A stretch of 64,000 nt of DNA from Microbacterium sp. SORGH_AS_1204 (GTDB lineage: Bacteria > Actinomycetota > Actinomycetes > Actinomycetales > Microbacteriaceae): the NCBI RefSeq assembly GCF_030818935.1, contig NZ_JAUTBD010000001.1, positions 372,001-436,000 on the forward strand, given 5' to 3'. This document shows, one piece after another, positions 7,895 through 16,593 of this stretch; positions within the stretch are counted from its first letter, which is position 1; each line of letters starts with the position of its first letter. The notes under the pieces were generated by a model. That model did no database searches. It worked only from the letters and a program-made list of their open reading frames with translations, and was not told the origin of the DNA. Position numbers and translations under genes: made by a program.

Positions 7895-10800
7895 ATGAGC
7901 CCGAACGACCCTCGCGCCACCGGTCCTGCGCTCTCCTCCGACCTGGCCTCGCGGGCCGCTGCGGCGGCGCGGACGTTCTCGCCGCGCACCGATGAGACCG
8001 CGACCCCGCGCCGCGGCATCCTGCCGACGGATCCGGATGCCGCCGCCTTCATCGCCCGCGTGTGCGACGGCGTCGTGCGGCCCGAGAGTCAGACGGCGGC
8101 GGCCGCGGCCCTGCACCGTCTCTCGGCCGAGATCCCGTCGGCGCTCCCCTGGTTCGTGCGGGGAGCACTGCAGATCGGCGGGGCCGTCGCCCCGGTGCTG
8201 CCCGCTCCCGCGGTTCCGCTCGCCCGCCGCGCGCTGCGCGATCTGCTCGGGCTCCTGGTCCTCGACGCCCGTCCCGAGCGTCTCGCGGTCGATCTCGCCG
8301 CCGCCGCCGAGACCGGAACGGTCTTCGACGTGCGCCTCGTCGGCCCCGCCGTGCTCGGTGAGACGGCCGCGCGACGCCGGGTCGACGGCATCCGCTCGCT
8401 CGTCTCGCGAGACGACGTCGAGCGCGTGTCGTTCGCCCTCTCCGACGTCGTCGCGTCACGCAGCCGGTGGGCGTTCGCCGCCGACGTGGAGCATGCCGCC
8501 GAGCGCGTGCTGCCGGTGCTCCTGGCCGCTGAGGCCGCGGGAACGCATGTGACTCTGATCGCCCCCGGTCGTGACGATCTGGATGCCACGGTGGCGGTGC
8601 TGACGCGGGTGCTCGAGGAGCCGCGGCTCGCCGCTGCGAAAGCGGGCATCGCACTGCCCGTCGCGGTGCCCGAGACCCTCGATGCCGTGCGCGAGCTCGC
8701 CGCGTGGGCCGCGGTACGGGTCGCGCAGGGCGGCGCGCACGTCACCCTGCGGCTCGGCGACGAGGTGATCGACTCCGCCGAGGTGGTCGCCGCGGCACGG
8801 CACGGATGGACCCCGCCGGTGGTCGAGACCCGCGACGAGGTCGACGCCGCGCTCGTGCGGACCGTGCGCGAAGCCCTCGCCCCGCGCGGCCAGGAGGGGC
8901 TCGTCGTCGAACTCGCCACGGCCGATCCGGAGCGGGCCGCCCTCGCGCTCGCCCTCGCCGAGGAGGCGGATGCCGCCGTGCGTCTGGTGCTGCCGCGCCA
9001 GACCCCCTGGGTGCCCGATGCCGCGCACGTGACCACCACCGCCGCCGCGCACCCCGACGACCTGGACGCCGTTGCCGGTCGCCTCGCGACCGCGTACGCC
9101 ACCGCGGTGGCCGCCGCCCCCGCCCTGTCGTCCGAGGCGCCCGAGGGAACCGTCGACCCGGGTGACGCCGAGGCCGACGGCACCGCGCCCCCCGAGACGT
9201 CGGCCGTCACGGCGCGGGCGCGGCGGGCACTCGCCACCGCCGACGAGCCCGCCCCCGCTGTCCGTGCTCCGCAGCGCGGCGGCGACGACGAGCCGGCGAT
9301 CCTGCGCGAGCGCGCGGCCGACGACGCGGCCGACCCCGGTCTCACGCAGGCGGTGCTCGGCATCGCGCGCGAGGCAGCGGCATCCGGTGACACCTCCTCT
9401 CTCGGACCCGACGTGCAGCAGATGCTGTTCGGCGGCCAGGCGTTCGTCGACACCGCGGTGTTCTCGACCCGCGAGAGCACCGAGCCGGCGGGCGGCGCCC
9501 CCGGGTTCCGCAATGCCGCCGACACCGACCCCACGGTCGCCGACGACCGCGCGTGGGCCGCCGAGGTGCTCGAGCGCGTGGCCGACTCGACCGCGGGCGA
9601 GGCCACCGCCGCGGCCGGACGCATCGACGACGAAACGGGCCTCGACGCCGCCGTGCAGGGCGTGCGCACGGCCGCCGAGCCGTGGGCGGCGCTTCCCGCG
9701 GCCGATCGCGCCGCCGTGCTGCAGAGCGCGGCCCGCACGCTCGCCGCGCGGCGGGCGGAGCTGGTGGAGGTGCTCGCCGACGAAGGCGGGGCACTGTTCG
9801 CCGAGGCCGACGCGGAGGTCAGCCAGGCGGTGGATGCCGCCGCCTACTACGCCGCGACGGCGAAGGAGCTCGACCGGGTGCCGGGGGCGGTGTTCGTTCC
9901 CGACCGGGTAAGCATCGTCGCCCCGCGCTGGAACGCCTCGGTGGGCCTGTGCGCCGCCGAGACGCTCGCGGCGCTCGCCGCGGGATCGGGCGTGCTGCTG
10001 ACGCCGTCGCCGCGCGCCCGGCGCGCGGGAGCCGTCGTCGCCGAGGCGTTGTGGGCCGCGGGAGTGCCCCGCGACCTGCTCGTCTACGTCGACCTCGACG
10101 AGGAGGCCTCGGGCCGTGCGCTCATCGTGCACCCGGGTGTCGACCGCGTGCTGCTCGCCGGCGCCCGCGCGACGGCGGAACGCTTCGCCGGGTGGCGTCC
10201 GTCGCTGCCGATGCAGGCGCTCACCGCGGGGCGCAATGCCGCGATCGTGGCACCCTCGGCCGATGTCGACGCCGCCGTCGCCGACATCGTCGCCGGCGCT
10301 TTCGCGCGGGCGGGGCAGGCCGCGACCGCGGTGTCGCTCGTCATCCTGGTGGGGGCGGTCGCTCGGTCGACGCCGTTCCTCGACCAGCTCGCCGATGCCG
10401 TCTCGTCGCTGCGGGTCGGGCCCGCCGACGACCCGCTCAGCGACATCGGTCCGCTCGTGCAAGAACCGGCGGGCGAGGTGCGCCGCGCCCTCACCGTGCT
10501 GGGCGAGGGGGAGCGCTGGCTCGTGGAGCCGCGCGAACTCGACCTCGGCGCCGACACGGCGGGGCGTTTCTGGTCGCCGGGTGTGCGCACGGGCGTCACC
10601 GCCGGCTCGCACCTGACCCGGTCCGCCGTGGCGGCGCCCGTGCTCGGCATCCTGCACGCCCCCACCGTCACCCGGGCGATCGAACTGCAGAACGCCATCG
10701 GCTCGGGCTTCGTCGCGGGCCTGCACACGCGCGACGTCGACGACCTCGAGCTGTGGCTCGACACCGCCGAGGCCGCGGTGCTGCGCGTCAACCGTCCCTC

Positions 10801-11602
10801 GATCGGCGGCGTCGTGCAGCGCGAGCCGCTAGGCGGATGGGGCGAGGCATCGGTCGGTGCCGGCGCGATGTCGGGCGGGCCGCACCGGCTCGTGACCCTG
10901 GGCTCGTGGCGGGCGTCGTCGGGCGGGGCGTCGTCGTCGACGCTGCACCTGCGCGGGCTCGACAGCCGCATCACCGCCCTCATCGAAGCCGCGCAGCCCA
11001 CGCTGTCGTACGAGGCGTTCGAGTGGCTCCGCCGCGGCGCCCTGTCGGACGCGGTGTCGTGGGACCGCGAGTTCGGCCGCGTCACCGATGTCTCGAGACT
11101 CGGCGTCGAGCGCAACCTCCGGCGGTACCGACCGGCGGACGTCGCGATCCGTGCGACGGGCGATGCGGCCTGGCACGCGGTGCTGCGCGTGCTCGTCGCG
11201 GCGGTACGCTCGGGTTCGACCTTCACCCTCAGCACGCCCGTGGGCCTTCCCGGGCCGGTGCGTCATCTGCTCGGCGAGTCCGACATCGCGGTGTCGGTCG
11301 AGAGCGACGAGGAGTGGCTGCAGCGGCTGGCAGGCGGTGTCCCGGATGCCACCGAGGGCGACGCCCCGGTCATCTCGGCGCGACCGAGCCGCATCCGACT
11401 GGTCGGCCCGGCCGCGACGGTCGCGACGCAGCGCCGGGCGGTCGCCGAGACCGTCGGGGCCGACGTGTCGCTGACGGTCTACGCCGACGAGGTCACCACC
11501 GCCGGCCGTCTGGAGCTGCTGCCGTTCCTGCGCGAGCAGGCCGTGTCGATCGCCGCGCATCGGTACGGCCTTCCCGACCCCTGGTCGACCGCCGTCATCT
11601 GA
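7895..11602 (+). CDS. PutA-like (proline dehydrogenase/P5C dehydrogenase) protein with degenerate active sites
   Basis: A 1235-residue protein laid out like actinobacterial bifunctional PutA: PRODH-like region about 60-400, Ala-rich acidic linker about 400-500, ALDH-like region about 540-1010, C-terminal extension to 1235. The expected catalytic motifs are absent. In the ALDH half, GQ-x-C-SA reads GQAATA (Ala810 at the nucleophile), ETGG-x-N reads LTAGRN (Leu776 at the general base), the FTGS cofactor motif reads LAGA, and the Lys of the AKPAE segment is Thr (LLTPSP). In the PRODH half, RLVKGA reads RLGDEV (from Arg286), QAYLP reads VAVPE, and the A(S/T)HN motif reads ATAD. The frame is intact, so this looks like a retained pseudoenzyme, perhaps structural or regulatory. 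Databases would probably label it PutA. Motif comparison is from memory. Confidence 0.75.
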   Translation: MSPNDPRATGPALSSDLASRAAAAARTFSPRTDETATPRRGILPTDPDAAAFIARVCDGVVRPESQTAAAAALHRLSAEIPSALPWFVRGALQIGGAVAPVLPAPAVPLARRALRDLLGLLVLDARPERLAVDLAAAAETGTVFDVRLVGPAVLGETAARRRVDGIRSLVSRDDVERVSFALSDVVASRSRWAFAADVEHAAERVLPVLLAAEAAGTHVTLIAPGRDDLDATVAVLTRVLEEPRLAAAKAGIALPVAVPETLDAVRELAAWAAVRVAQGGAHVTLRLGDEVIDSAEVVAAARHGWTPPVVETRDEVDAALVRTVREALAPRGQEGLVVELATADPERAALALALAEEADAAVRLVLPRQTPWVPDAAHVTTTAAAHPDDLDAVAGRLATAYATAVAAAPALSSEAPEGTVDPGDAEADGTAPPETSAVTARARRALATADEPAPAVRAPQRGGDDEPAILRERAADDAADPGLTQAVLGIAREAAASGDTSSLGPDVQQMLFGGQAFVDTAVFSTRESTEPAGGAPGFRNAADTDPTVADDRAWAAEVLERVADSTAGEATAAAGRIDDETGLDAAVQGVRTAAEPWAALPAADRAAVLQSAARTLAARRAELVEVLADEGGALFAEADAEVSQAVDAAAYYAATAKELDRVPGAVFVPDRVSIVAPRWNASVGLCAAETLAALAAGSGVLLTPSPRARRAGAVVAEALWAAGVPRDLLVYVDLDEEASGRALIVHPGVDRVLLAGARATAERFAGWRPSLPMQALTAGRNAAIVAPSADVDAAVADIVAGAFARAGQAATAVSLVILVGAVARSTPFLDQLADAVSSLRVGPADDPLSDIGPLVQEPAGEVRRALTVLGEGERWLVEPRELDLGADTAGRFWSPGVRTGVTAGSHLTRSAVAAPVLGILHAPTVTRAIELQNAIGSGFVAGLHTRDVDDLELWLDTAEAAVLRVNRPSIGGVVQREPLGGWGEASVGAGAMSGGPHRLVTLGSWRASSGGASSSTLHLRGLDSRITALIEAAQPTLSYEAFEWLRRGALSDAVSWDREFGRVTDVSRLGVERNLRRYRPADVAIRATGDAAWHAVLRVLVAAVRSGSTFTLSTPVGLPGPVRHLLGESDIAVSVESDEEWLQRLAGGVPDATEGDAPVISARPSRIRLVGPAATVATQRRAVAETVGADVSLTVYADEVTTAGRLELLPFLREQAVSIAAHRYGLPDPWSTAVI

Positions 11603-11847
11603 GGCCCGCGCCGCCGCTGCTGCGCGCGCCGGCGCCGTTGTGCGCTGCCGCGTTGCCGCTGCCCGCCGCCGCTGTTGTGCGTCGCGCGCCGCTGCTGTGC
11701 GCCGCCGCCGCTGCGCGCTGCCGCCGCCCGCCGGCGCGGCGCGCCGCTGTGCCGTGCCGCCCGCCGCCGCGCGCCGCTGTGCCGCGCCCTCCGTGTCATC
11801 GCGCGTGCTCCCCGGCGTACGGCGCCGACGCCGACTCTGCGTGCAGT
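11603..11847. repeat. Low-complexity GC-rich intergenic stretch
   Basis: After the PutA-like stop, about 190 bases consist of imperfect repeats of GCCGCTG/GCGCCGCTGTGCC type without a plausible gene. No stable terminator could be singled out. A similar stretch lies at about 61975-62120. Confidence 0.6.
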
Positions 11848-11862
11848 TTCGAAAACGTTCAG
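11848..11862. promoter_or_regulatory. LacI-type operator half-palindrome upstream of the GH51 gene
   Basis: TTCGAAAACGTTCAG has the central ACGTT with GAA/TTC arms typical of LacI-family sugar operators, 46 bases before the GH51 start. The palindrome is imperfect and no LacI gene lies in the window. Confidence 0.45.
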
Positions 11863-11907
11863 CGCAACGCCCCGCCGAGGGTACGGTCGAGGCGAAAAGG
11901 AGCACCG

Positions 11908-13419
11908 ATGACCGCTGCCCGACTCACCGTCGACCCCCGATTCGCCATCGGACCCGTGCGCCGACGCCTGTTCGGCGGTTTCGTCGAGCACCTCGGCCGT
12001 CACGTGTACGACGGCATCTACGAACCCGGCCACCCCGCCGCCGACGAGCAGGGCTTCCGTGTCGATGTGCTCGAGCTCGTGCGCGAGCTGGGAGTGTCGA
12101 TGATCCGCTATCCCGGCGGTAACTTCGTCTCGGGCTTCCGCTGGGAAGACAGTGTCGGTCCCCGCGAGAAACGTCCGCGGCGGCTCGATCTCGCCTGGCA
12201 CTCGACCGAGACCAACGAGGTGGGCCTGCACGAGTTCGCCGACTGGCTCGACAAGGCCGGCAGCGATCTCATGCTCGCCGTCAACCTCGGCACGCGCGGC
12301 ACGCTCGAAGCGATCGACCTGCTCGAGTACGCCAACGTGCCGGGCGGCTCGACGCTGTCGCAGCAGCGGGTCGACAACGGCCGGGAGGCGCCGTTCGACG
12401 TGCGCGTGTGGTGCCTCGGCAACGAGATGGACGGACCGTGGCAGCTCGGTCACCGCTCGGCCGACGACTACGGCAAGCTCGCATCCCGGACGGCGAAGGG
12501 CATGCGGCAGGTCGACCCCTCGATCGAGCTCGTCGTGTGCGGATCCTCCGGCGCGCAGATGCCCACGTTCGGCGAGTGGGAGCGCGTGGTGCTCGAGCAC
12601 ACGTACGACGACGTCGACATGATCTCGTGCCACGCGTACTACCAGGAGCACGACGGCGACATCGACTCGTTCCTCGCCTCCGCGGTCGACATGAACCGCT
12701 TCATCGAGGCGGTGGTCGCCACGGCCGACCACGTCGGAGCTGCCCGCGGCAGCAAGAAGCGCATCGACATCTCGTTCGACGAGTGGAACGTCTGGTACAT
12801 CGACCGGGTGGCATCCGTGAAGCCCACCGCCATCGATGACTGGCCGGTCGCCCCACGTCTGCTCGAAGACGTCTACTCGGTTCTGGATGCCGTCGTCTTC
12901 GGCAGCCTGCTGATCTCGCTGCTCGCCCACGCCGACCGGGTGGCATCCGCGTCACTCGCCCAGCTGGTCAACGTGATCGCGCCGATCATGACCGAGCCCG
13001 GCGGGCCGGCCTGGCGGCAGACGACGTTCTTCCCCTTCGCGATCACCTCGCGTCTCGCCCGGGGCGAGGCCGTGCGCCTGAAGGTCGAGGCGCCCACGAT
13101 CGAGACGGCCGCGCACGGCACGGTGCCGGCGGTGGATGCCGTGGCCACCCACGATGCAGACACCGGAGCCGCGGCGATCTTCCTCGTGCACCGCGGACGG
13201 GAGCAGCCCGTCGAGGTGGCGATCGACGTGAGTGGTCTCGGCGACGTCGAGGTCGTCGAGACGCACTTGCTGCACGACGACGACTCCTCCGCGAGGAACA
13301 CGCTCGACGACCCCGATCGCGTGCGTCCCGGAACCGTGCCGACGCGGCTCGCCGACGGCATCCTGCACGTGACTCTGCCGCCCATCGCGTGGGCCGCCGT
13401 GGCTCTACGTCGTCGCTGA
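11908..13419 (+). CDS. Alpha-N-arabinofuranosidase, GH51
   Basis: A 503-residue cytoplasmic enzyme, the usual GH51 length, with no signal peptide; ATG 11908 follows AAAAGGAG by 5 bases. It removes terminal alpha-L-arabinofuranosyl groups from imported arabino-oligosaccharides. Signature segments are FGGFVEHLGRHVYDGIYEP at the N-terminus, MIRYPGGNFVSGFRWED, the acid/base glutamate in WCLGNEMDGPW and the nucleophile glutamate in ISFDEWNVWY. The C-terminal 150 residues form the beta-sandwich domain. It stands alone, with a LacI-like operator upstream, so arabinoside induction is likely. The reading frame stays open far upstream, but only the part from ATG 11908 is GH51. Confidence 0.92.
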   Translation: MTAARLTVDPRFAIGPVRRRLFGGFVEHLGRHVYDGIYEPGHPAADEQGFRVDVLELVRELGVSMIRYPGGNFVSGFRWEDSVGPREKRPRRLDLAWHSTETNEVGLHEFADWLDKAGSDLMLAVNLGTRGTLEAIDLLEYANVPGGSTLSQQRVDNGREAPFDVRVWCLGNEMDGPWQLGHRSADDYGKLASRTAKGMRQVDPSIELVVCGSSGAQMPTFGEWERVVLEHTYDDVDMISCHAYYQEHDGDIDSFLASAVDMNRFIEAVVATADHVGAARGSKKRIDISFDEWNVWYIDRVASVKPTAIDDWPVAPRLLEDVYSVLDAVVFGSLLISLLAHADRVASASLAQLVNVIAPIMTEPGGPAWRQTTFFPFAITSRLARGEAVRLKVEAPTIETAAHGTVPAVDAVATHDADTGAAAIFLVHRGREQPVEVAIDVSGLGDVEVVETHLLHDDDSSARNTLDDPDRVRPGTVPTRLADGILHVTLPPIAWAAVALRRR

Positions 13420-13487
13420 GGGATGCCGCGCGTGAACTCCGCGATTCGCGCGAGGTCCGTTCTTTCGAAGAGATGTCGGCTGAAGTT

Positions 13488-13510
13488 GTGCACATCACGG
13501 AGGATGTGCG
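13488..13510. repeat. Palindromic intergenic element (GCACATC-N6-GATGTGC)
   Basis: GTGCACATCACGGAGGATGTGCG holds a perfect 7-bp inverted repeat with a 6-base loop. Close relatives occur at 24161 and 24268. It lies between the convergent GH51 and mtnD genes. Confidence 0.5.
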
Positions 13511-13539
13511 CGCGGCGCCGCGGCCCCGTGACACGCGAA

Positions 13540-13584
13540 ACGCCCGCCCCCGCGGCATCCGGGACGCCGACGGAGACGGGCGTC
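13540..13584 (-). terminator. Possible hairpin terminator after mtnD
   Basis: ACGCCCG (13540) can pair with CGGGCGT (13577), and a tighter GACGCC/GGCGTC hairpin lies inside. The flank CGCGAAACGCCCGCC recurs at the terminator-like hairpin at 62622. There is no U tract. Confidence 0.35.
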
Positions 13585-13593
13585 TCAGATGCG

Positions 13594-14175
13594 TCAGACC
13601 AGCTGCGCGCGACGCTCGGCGAGCTGATCGAACGTCGCGAACGACTCGGCGATCGGGCTGCCGGTGAAGTGGCCCACCCAGCCGTCGTCGTCGTGGAAGA
13701 AGCGCACGCTGACGTAGTGGGGGGACGTGCCCATGTCGAACCAGTGCGTGGTGTTCGCCGGCACCGAGATGAGGTCGCCCGCCTCGCAGTACACCGCGTG
13801 CACCTTCTCGTTGGCGTGCAGGTAGAACACGCCGGCGCCGCGGGCGAAGTAGCGGTCCTCGTCGTCATCGTGCGCGTGCTCCGAGAGGAACTTCTCGCGG
13901 AACGGCGTCTTCAGCTCGTCGTAATCGCTCTGCGCGGGGTCGAGGGCGACGACGTCGACGAGGGTGTAGCCCTCGCGCTCCTTCACGGCGCCGATCTCGT
14001 CGGCGTAGAGGGCGAGCACCTCGTCCTGCGAGGCGCCGGTGGGAACGTCCTTGACCTCCCAGCGCGAGAAGCGGGCGCCGAGCTCGGCGAGGGCCTCACG
14101 GATCTCGCTCTCTTCGGTGGTCTCGAGCACGGGCGTGCTCGGGTCGGTTTCTTTCCAGACGGTCAGCAGGGTCAT
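13594..14175 (-). CDS. mtnD: Acireductone dioxygenase
   Basis: A 193-residue cupin. It oxidises 1,2-dihydroxy-3-keto-5-methylthiopentene with O2 to 4-methylthio-2-oxobutanoate (Fe form) in the methionine salvage pathway. The metal ligands are visible as HAHDDDE (HxHx3E) and His in PANTTHWFDMG. ATG 14175 follows AAAGGAGCGGCC. It is the last gene of the operon that reads from 22951 down to here, 47 bases after mtnB, so its own ribosome site is stronger than those of the coupled genes upstream. Length and motifs are normal for the family. Confidence 0.93.
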   Translation of the reverse strand: MTLLTVWKETDPSTPVLETTEESEIREALAELGARFSRWEVKDVPTGASQDEVLALYADEIGAVKEREGYTLVDVVALDPAQSDYDELKTPFREKFLSEHAHDDDEDRYFARGAGVFYLHANEKVHAVYCEAGDLISVPANTTHWFDMGTSPHYVSVRFFHDDDGWVGHFTGSPIAESFATFDQLAERRAQLV

Positions 14176-14222
14176 GGCCGCTCCTTTCGTGGGGTGTTCT
14201 CGGTGGGGTGGATGCCGTCGGC

Positions 14223-14861
14223 TCAGCGCGTCGCGACGGCGAAGCGCAGCAGCCACTCGGTGATCTCGAGGTGGCGACGGGCGGCCGCGACGTCGCTGCC
14301 CCAGGCGTACATGCCGTGGTTCGCCACGATCAGGGCGGGCACTTCGGGCACCTCGGCGGTGGCGGGGCGGTAAACATCGTCGAACCAGGCGGCCTCGACG
14401 CTCATGTCCTGGTGGTTGCGGATGACGGGGACGGTCACCGTCTCATCGTCGGCGAGGTGGCCGATGCCCTTGAGCATCTCCATGTCGCGGATCTCGACGC
14501 CCCCCGGCCAGCGGTGCCCGGCGACGACGGCGTCGAACGCGTGCACGTGGAACACCGCGTTCGCGCCGGTGCGCGCCGCGATGTGGGCGTGCAGGCCCGA
14601 CTCGGCCGACGGCGGGCGGTGGTCATCGGGGTCGATCGCGTTTCCCTCGGCGTCGATGAGCACGACGTCGGCGTCGGTGAGCAGCGACTTGTCGAGGCCC
14701 GAGGCGGTCACGGCGAGCACGAGCGGATCGCGGTCGACGACGACCGACAGGTTGCCCGAGGTGCCGCGCATCCAGCCGTAGCCCGAGAAGCGCGAGGCCT
14801 CGGCGGCGAGGGCGGCGCCGGCGGCCTGCACGCGGTCGCGCGAGGGGAGCAGAACGCTCAT
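14223..14861 (-). CDS. mtnB: Methylthioribulose-1-phosphate dehydratase
   Basis: A 212-residue class II aldolase-fold enzyme. It dehydrates 5-methylthioribulose-1-phosphate to the diketo compound used by MtnC. It has the phosphate-binding GTSGNLSVV, the zinc histidines HVHAFDAVVAG and the later His in VANHGMYAWG. Its start overlaps the mtnC stop by 4 bases (ATGA). Other class II aldolases, such as fuculose-phosphate aldolase, share the fold, but the coupled mtnC and mtnD make MtnB by far the best reading. Confidence 0.9.
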   Translation of the reverse strand: MSVLLPSRDRVQAAGAALAAEASRFSGYGWMRGTSGNLSVVVDRDPLVLAVTASGLDKSLLTDADVVLIDAEGNAIDPDDHRPPSAESGLHAHIAARTGANAVFHVHAFDAVVAGHRWPGGVEIRDMEMLKGIGHLADDETVTVPVIRNHQDMSVEAAWFDDVYRPATAEVPEVPALIVANHGMYAWGSDVAAARRHLEITEWLLRFAVATR

Positions 14862-15562
14862 CGGGTCACCTCGATCTCGTCGAAGGATGCCACGGCGGGC
14901 GCGGCGAAGTCGGCTCCGGCCCACGGCTCGCCGGCGCGGTCGAGGGCGACGACCTGCCAGCCGGCGGCGAGCGCCGCAGCGACTTCGTCGGGGTGGTCGG
15001 TGAGGAAGAGGGCGCGCTCGGGGGCGACGTCGAGTGCGGCGGCGATCTTGTCGAACGACGCGCTCTCCTTCTTGGGTCCGGCCTTGACCGTGTCGAAGAA
15101 GTCCTCGACGAGCGGGGTCAGGTCGCCCTGCGGCGCGTGACGGAACCACGGCACCTGCGAGGCGACCGAGCCCGACGAGTACACGGCGAGGCGGATGCCG
15201 GCTTCGTGCCAGGCCTCGAGGCGCGGCGGAACGTCGTCGAAGAACTGCGAGTGGATCTCACCGGCGGCGAAGCCCTCGGCCCAGATGATGCCCTGCAGCG
15301 TCTTCAACGGCGTCGACTTGACGTCTTTCGCCATGAGCTCGCGGAGCGCCTCGGCGATCTCGGCGTCGGTGGCCTCGGCATCCAGGCCCGTCTCCGCGAT
15401 CGCGTCGGCGCGAGCGGCGCGCACGGTGTCGTCGTCGCGCCCGAGCAGACCCTCCAGGCGCGGACGGGCGTAGTCGTAGAGGTCGCCGAGGATGAAGCCG
15501 GCGGCCGAGGTGGTGCCCTCGATGTCGAGCACGACGACGTCGGCGGTGGCGGAGACGGTCAT
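14858..15562 (-). CDS. mtnC: Acireductone synthase (enolase-phosphatase E1)
   Basis: A 234-residue HAD-family protein. It enolises and dephosphorylates 2,3-diketo-5-methylthiopentyl-1-phosphate to the acireductone used by MtnD. HAD motif I reads VVLDIEGTTSA, motif II lies in LAVYSSGSVASQ, the motif III lysine is in VKAGPKKESASF and motif IV is FLTDHPDEV. The ATG overlaps the stop of the 2-hydroxyacid dehydrogenase (ATGA). Size and motifs match bacterial MtnC. Confidence 0.93.
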   Translation of the reverse strand: MTVSATADVVVLDIEGTTSAAGFILGDLYDYARPRLEGLLGRDDDTVRAARADAIAETGLDAEATDAEIAEALRELMAKDVKSTPLKTLQGIIWAEGFAAGEIHSQFFDDVPPRLEAWHEAGIRLAVYSSGSVASQVPWFRHAPQGDLTPLVEDFFDTVKAGPKKESASFDKIAAALDVAPERALFLTDHPDEVAAALAAGWQVVALDRAGEPWAGADFAAPAVASFDEIEVTR

Positions 15563-16593
15563 GAGGTGGGGGAGTCCTTTGCGTCGGTGGTCGGGGAGGC
15601 GGGCACCGCGGAGCCGGGCGTCTCGGGAGCGGGGGCCTGCGCCGCGAAGAAGGATGCCACGGCGGCGGCGGCGATGCGGGAGTGCTCGACCACGACATCG
15701 TCGGACGCCCCGGCGATGTGCGGGGTGAGAGTGACGTTCGAGAACGTGAGCAGCTCGTCGTCGGCGGCGAGCGGCTCGTCGTGGAAGACGTCGAAGCCTG
15801 CCCCCGCGATACGCCCCTCGCGCAGCACCGCGAGCAGCGCGTCGCGGTCGACGAGGGCGGCGCGGCCGGCGTTGACGAGGTAGGCGTCGGGGCGCAGCAG
15901 CGCGAGCTCGCGCGCGGCGATCAGCCCGGTGGTCTCGGGGGTGAGCGGAACGTGCAGGGTCACGATGTCGCTGGTGGTGAGCAGGTCGTCGAGCTCGAGG
16001 TGCTGCACGTCGTCGCCGAGGGCACCCGGGGCGAGGAACGGGTCGTACACGGCGACGCGCATGCCGAAGCCCTGCGCGCGGCGCACCACGCGTCGTCCGA
16101 CCGCGCCGCCGCCGACCACGCCCAACTGTCGTCCCGACAGGCCGATGCCGCGGAAGCGCGCGTACGGCTCGAAGACGTCGTCGCTGCTCCAGTTGCCCGC
16201 GCGCAGCCATGCCGAGGCGGCGGGCACGTGTCGCACGGTCGCGAGCAGCAGCGCGAGGGTGAAGTCGGCGGTGACATCGGCGTTGCGGCCCGGGGTCGTG
16301 CGCACCTCGACGCCCCGCGCGGCGCACGCCGCCAGGTCGACGTTGGCGGGGTTGGCACGGCAGGCCACGACCAGCGACAGGCGGGGAGCCGCCGCGAGGG
16401 CGTCGTCGTCGATGCGGTCGAGCTCGGCGATCACGACGTCGGCCTCGGCCAGGGCGGCGGCGAACACGGGGTCGGCGGCGGCGCGGGCGCCGAGCGACTG
16501 CCCGGTCTCGGCCTCGGATGCCGTGACGACCTCGCCCGGGAGGTCGGCGGCGACGCGCGGATCGAAGGGCGCGGTGATGACGATGCGGGTCAC
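15559..16593 (-). CDS. D-isomer-specific 2-hydroxyacid dehydrogenase in the mtn operon
   Basis: A 344-residue NAD(P)-dependent dehydrogenase with GTG start (GAGAGGAC upstream). The Rossmann loop is VVGGGAVGRRVVRR. The catalytic Arg, Glu and His sit in VNAGRAALVDRDAL, GFDVFHDEPLA and TLTPHIAGASD. A Pro/Ala-rich tail of about 25 residues follows. It is coupled by 4-base overlaps to the FGGY kinase and to mtnC. Since MtnD makes 4-methylthio-2-oxobutanoate, this enzyme could interconvert that keto acid with its D-2-hydroxy acid, or act on a sugar acid upstream. Both are inference. Confidence 0.85.
   Translation of the reverse strand: MTRIVITAPFDPRVAADLPGEVVTASEAETGQSLGARAAADPVFAAALAEADVVIAELDRIDDDALAAAPRLSLVVACRANPANVDLAACAARGVEVRTTPGRNADVTADFTLALLLATVRHVPAASAWLRAGNWSSDDVFEPYARFRGIGLSGRQLGVVGGGAVGRRVVRRAQGFGMRVAVYDPFLAPGALGDDVQHLELDDLLTTSDIVTLHVPLTPETTGLIAARELALLRPDAYLVNAGRAALVDRDALLAVLREGRIAGAGFDVFHDEPLAADDELLTFSNVTLTPHIAGASDDVVVEHSRIAAAAVASFFAAQAPAPETPGSAVPASPTTDAKDSPTS

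Noticed and set aside
8456..10726. A 756-codon minus-strand frame opposite the PutA-like gene.
   Set aside because: It lacks any recognisable domain and has the Gly/Arg/His-rich composition of shadow frames in GC-rich DNA.
11603..11847. Possible small proteins or ncRNA in the GC-rich gap.
   Set aside because: Repetitive GCCGCTG sequence without promoter, start or stable unique fold that can be argued from sequence alone.
9553..13419. A 1288-codon plus-strand frame covering the GH51 gene and reaching back through the PutA-like gene.
   Set aside because: Only the part from ATG 11908 has GH51 motifs and a ribosome site; the rest is Arg/Ala-rich antisense-like composition in a wrong frame of the PutA-like gene.
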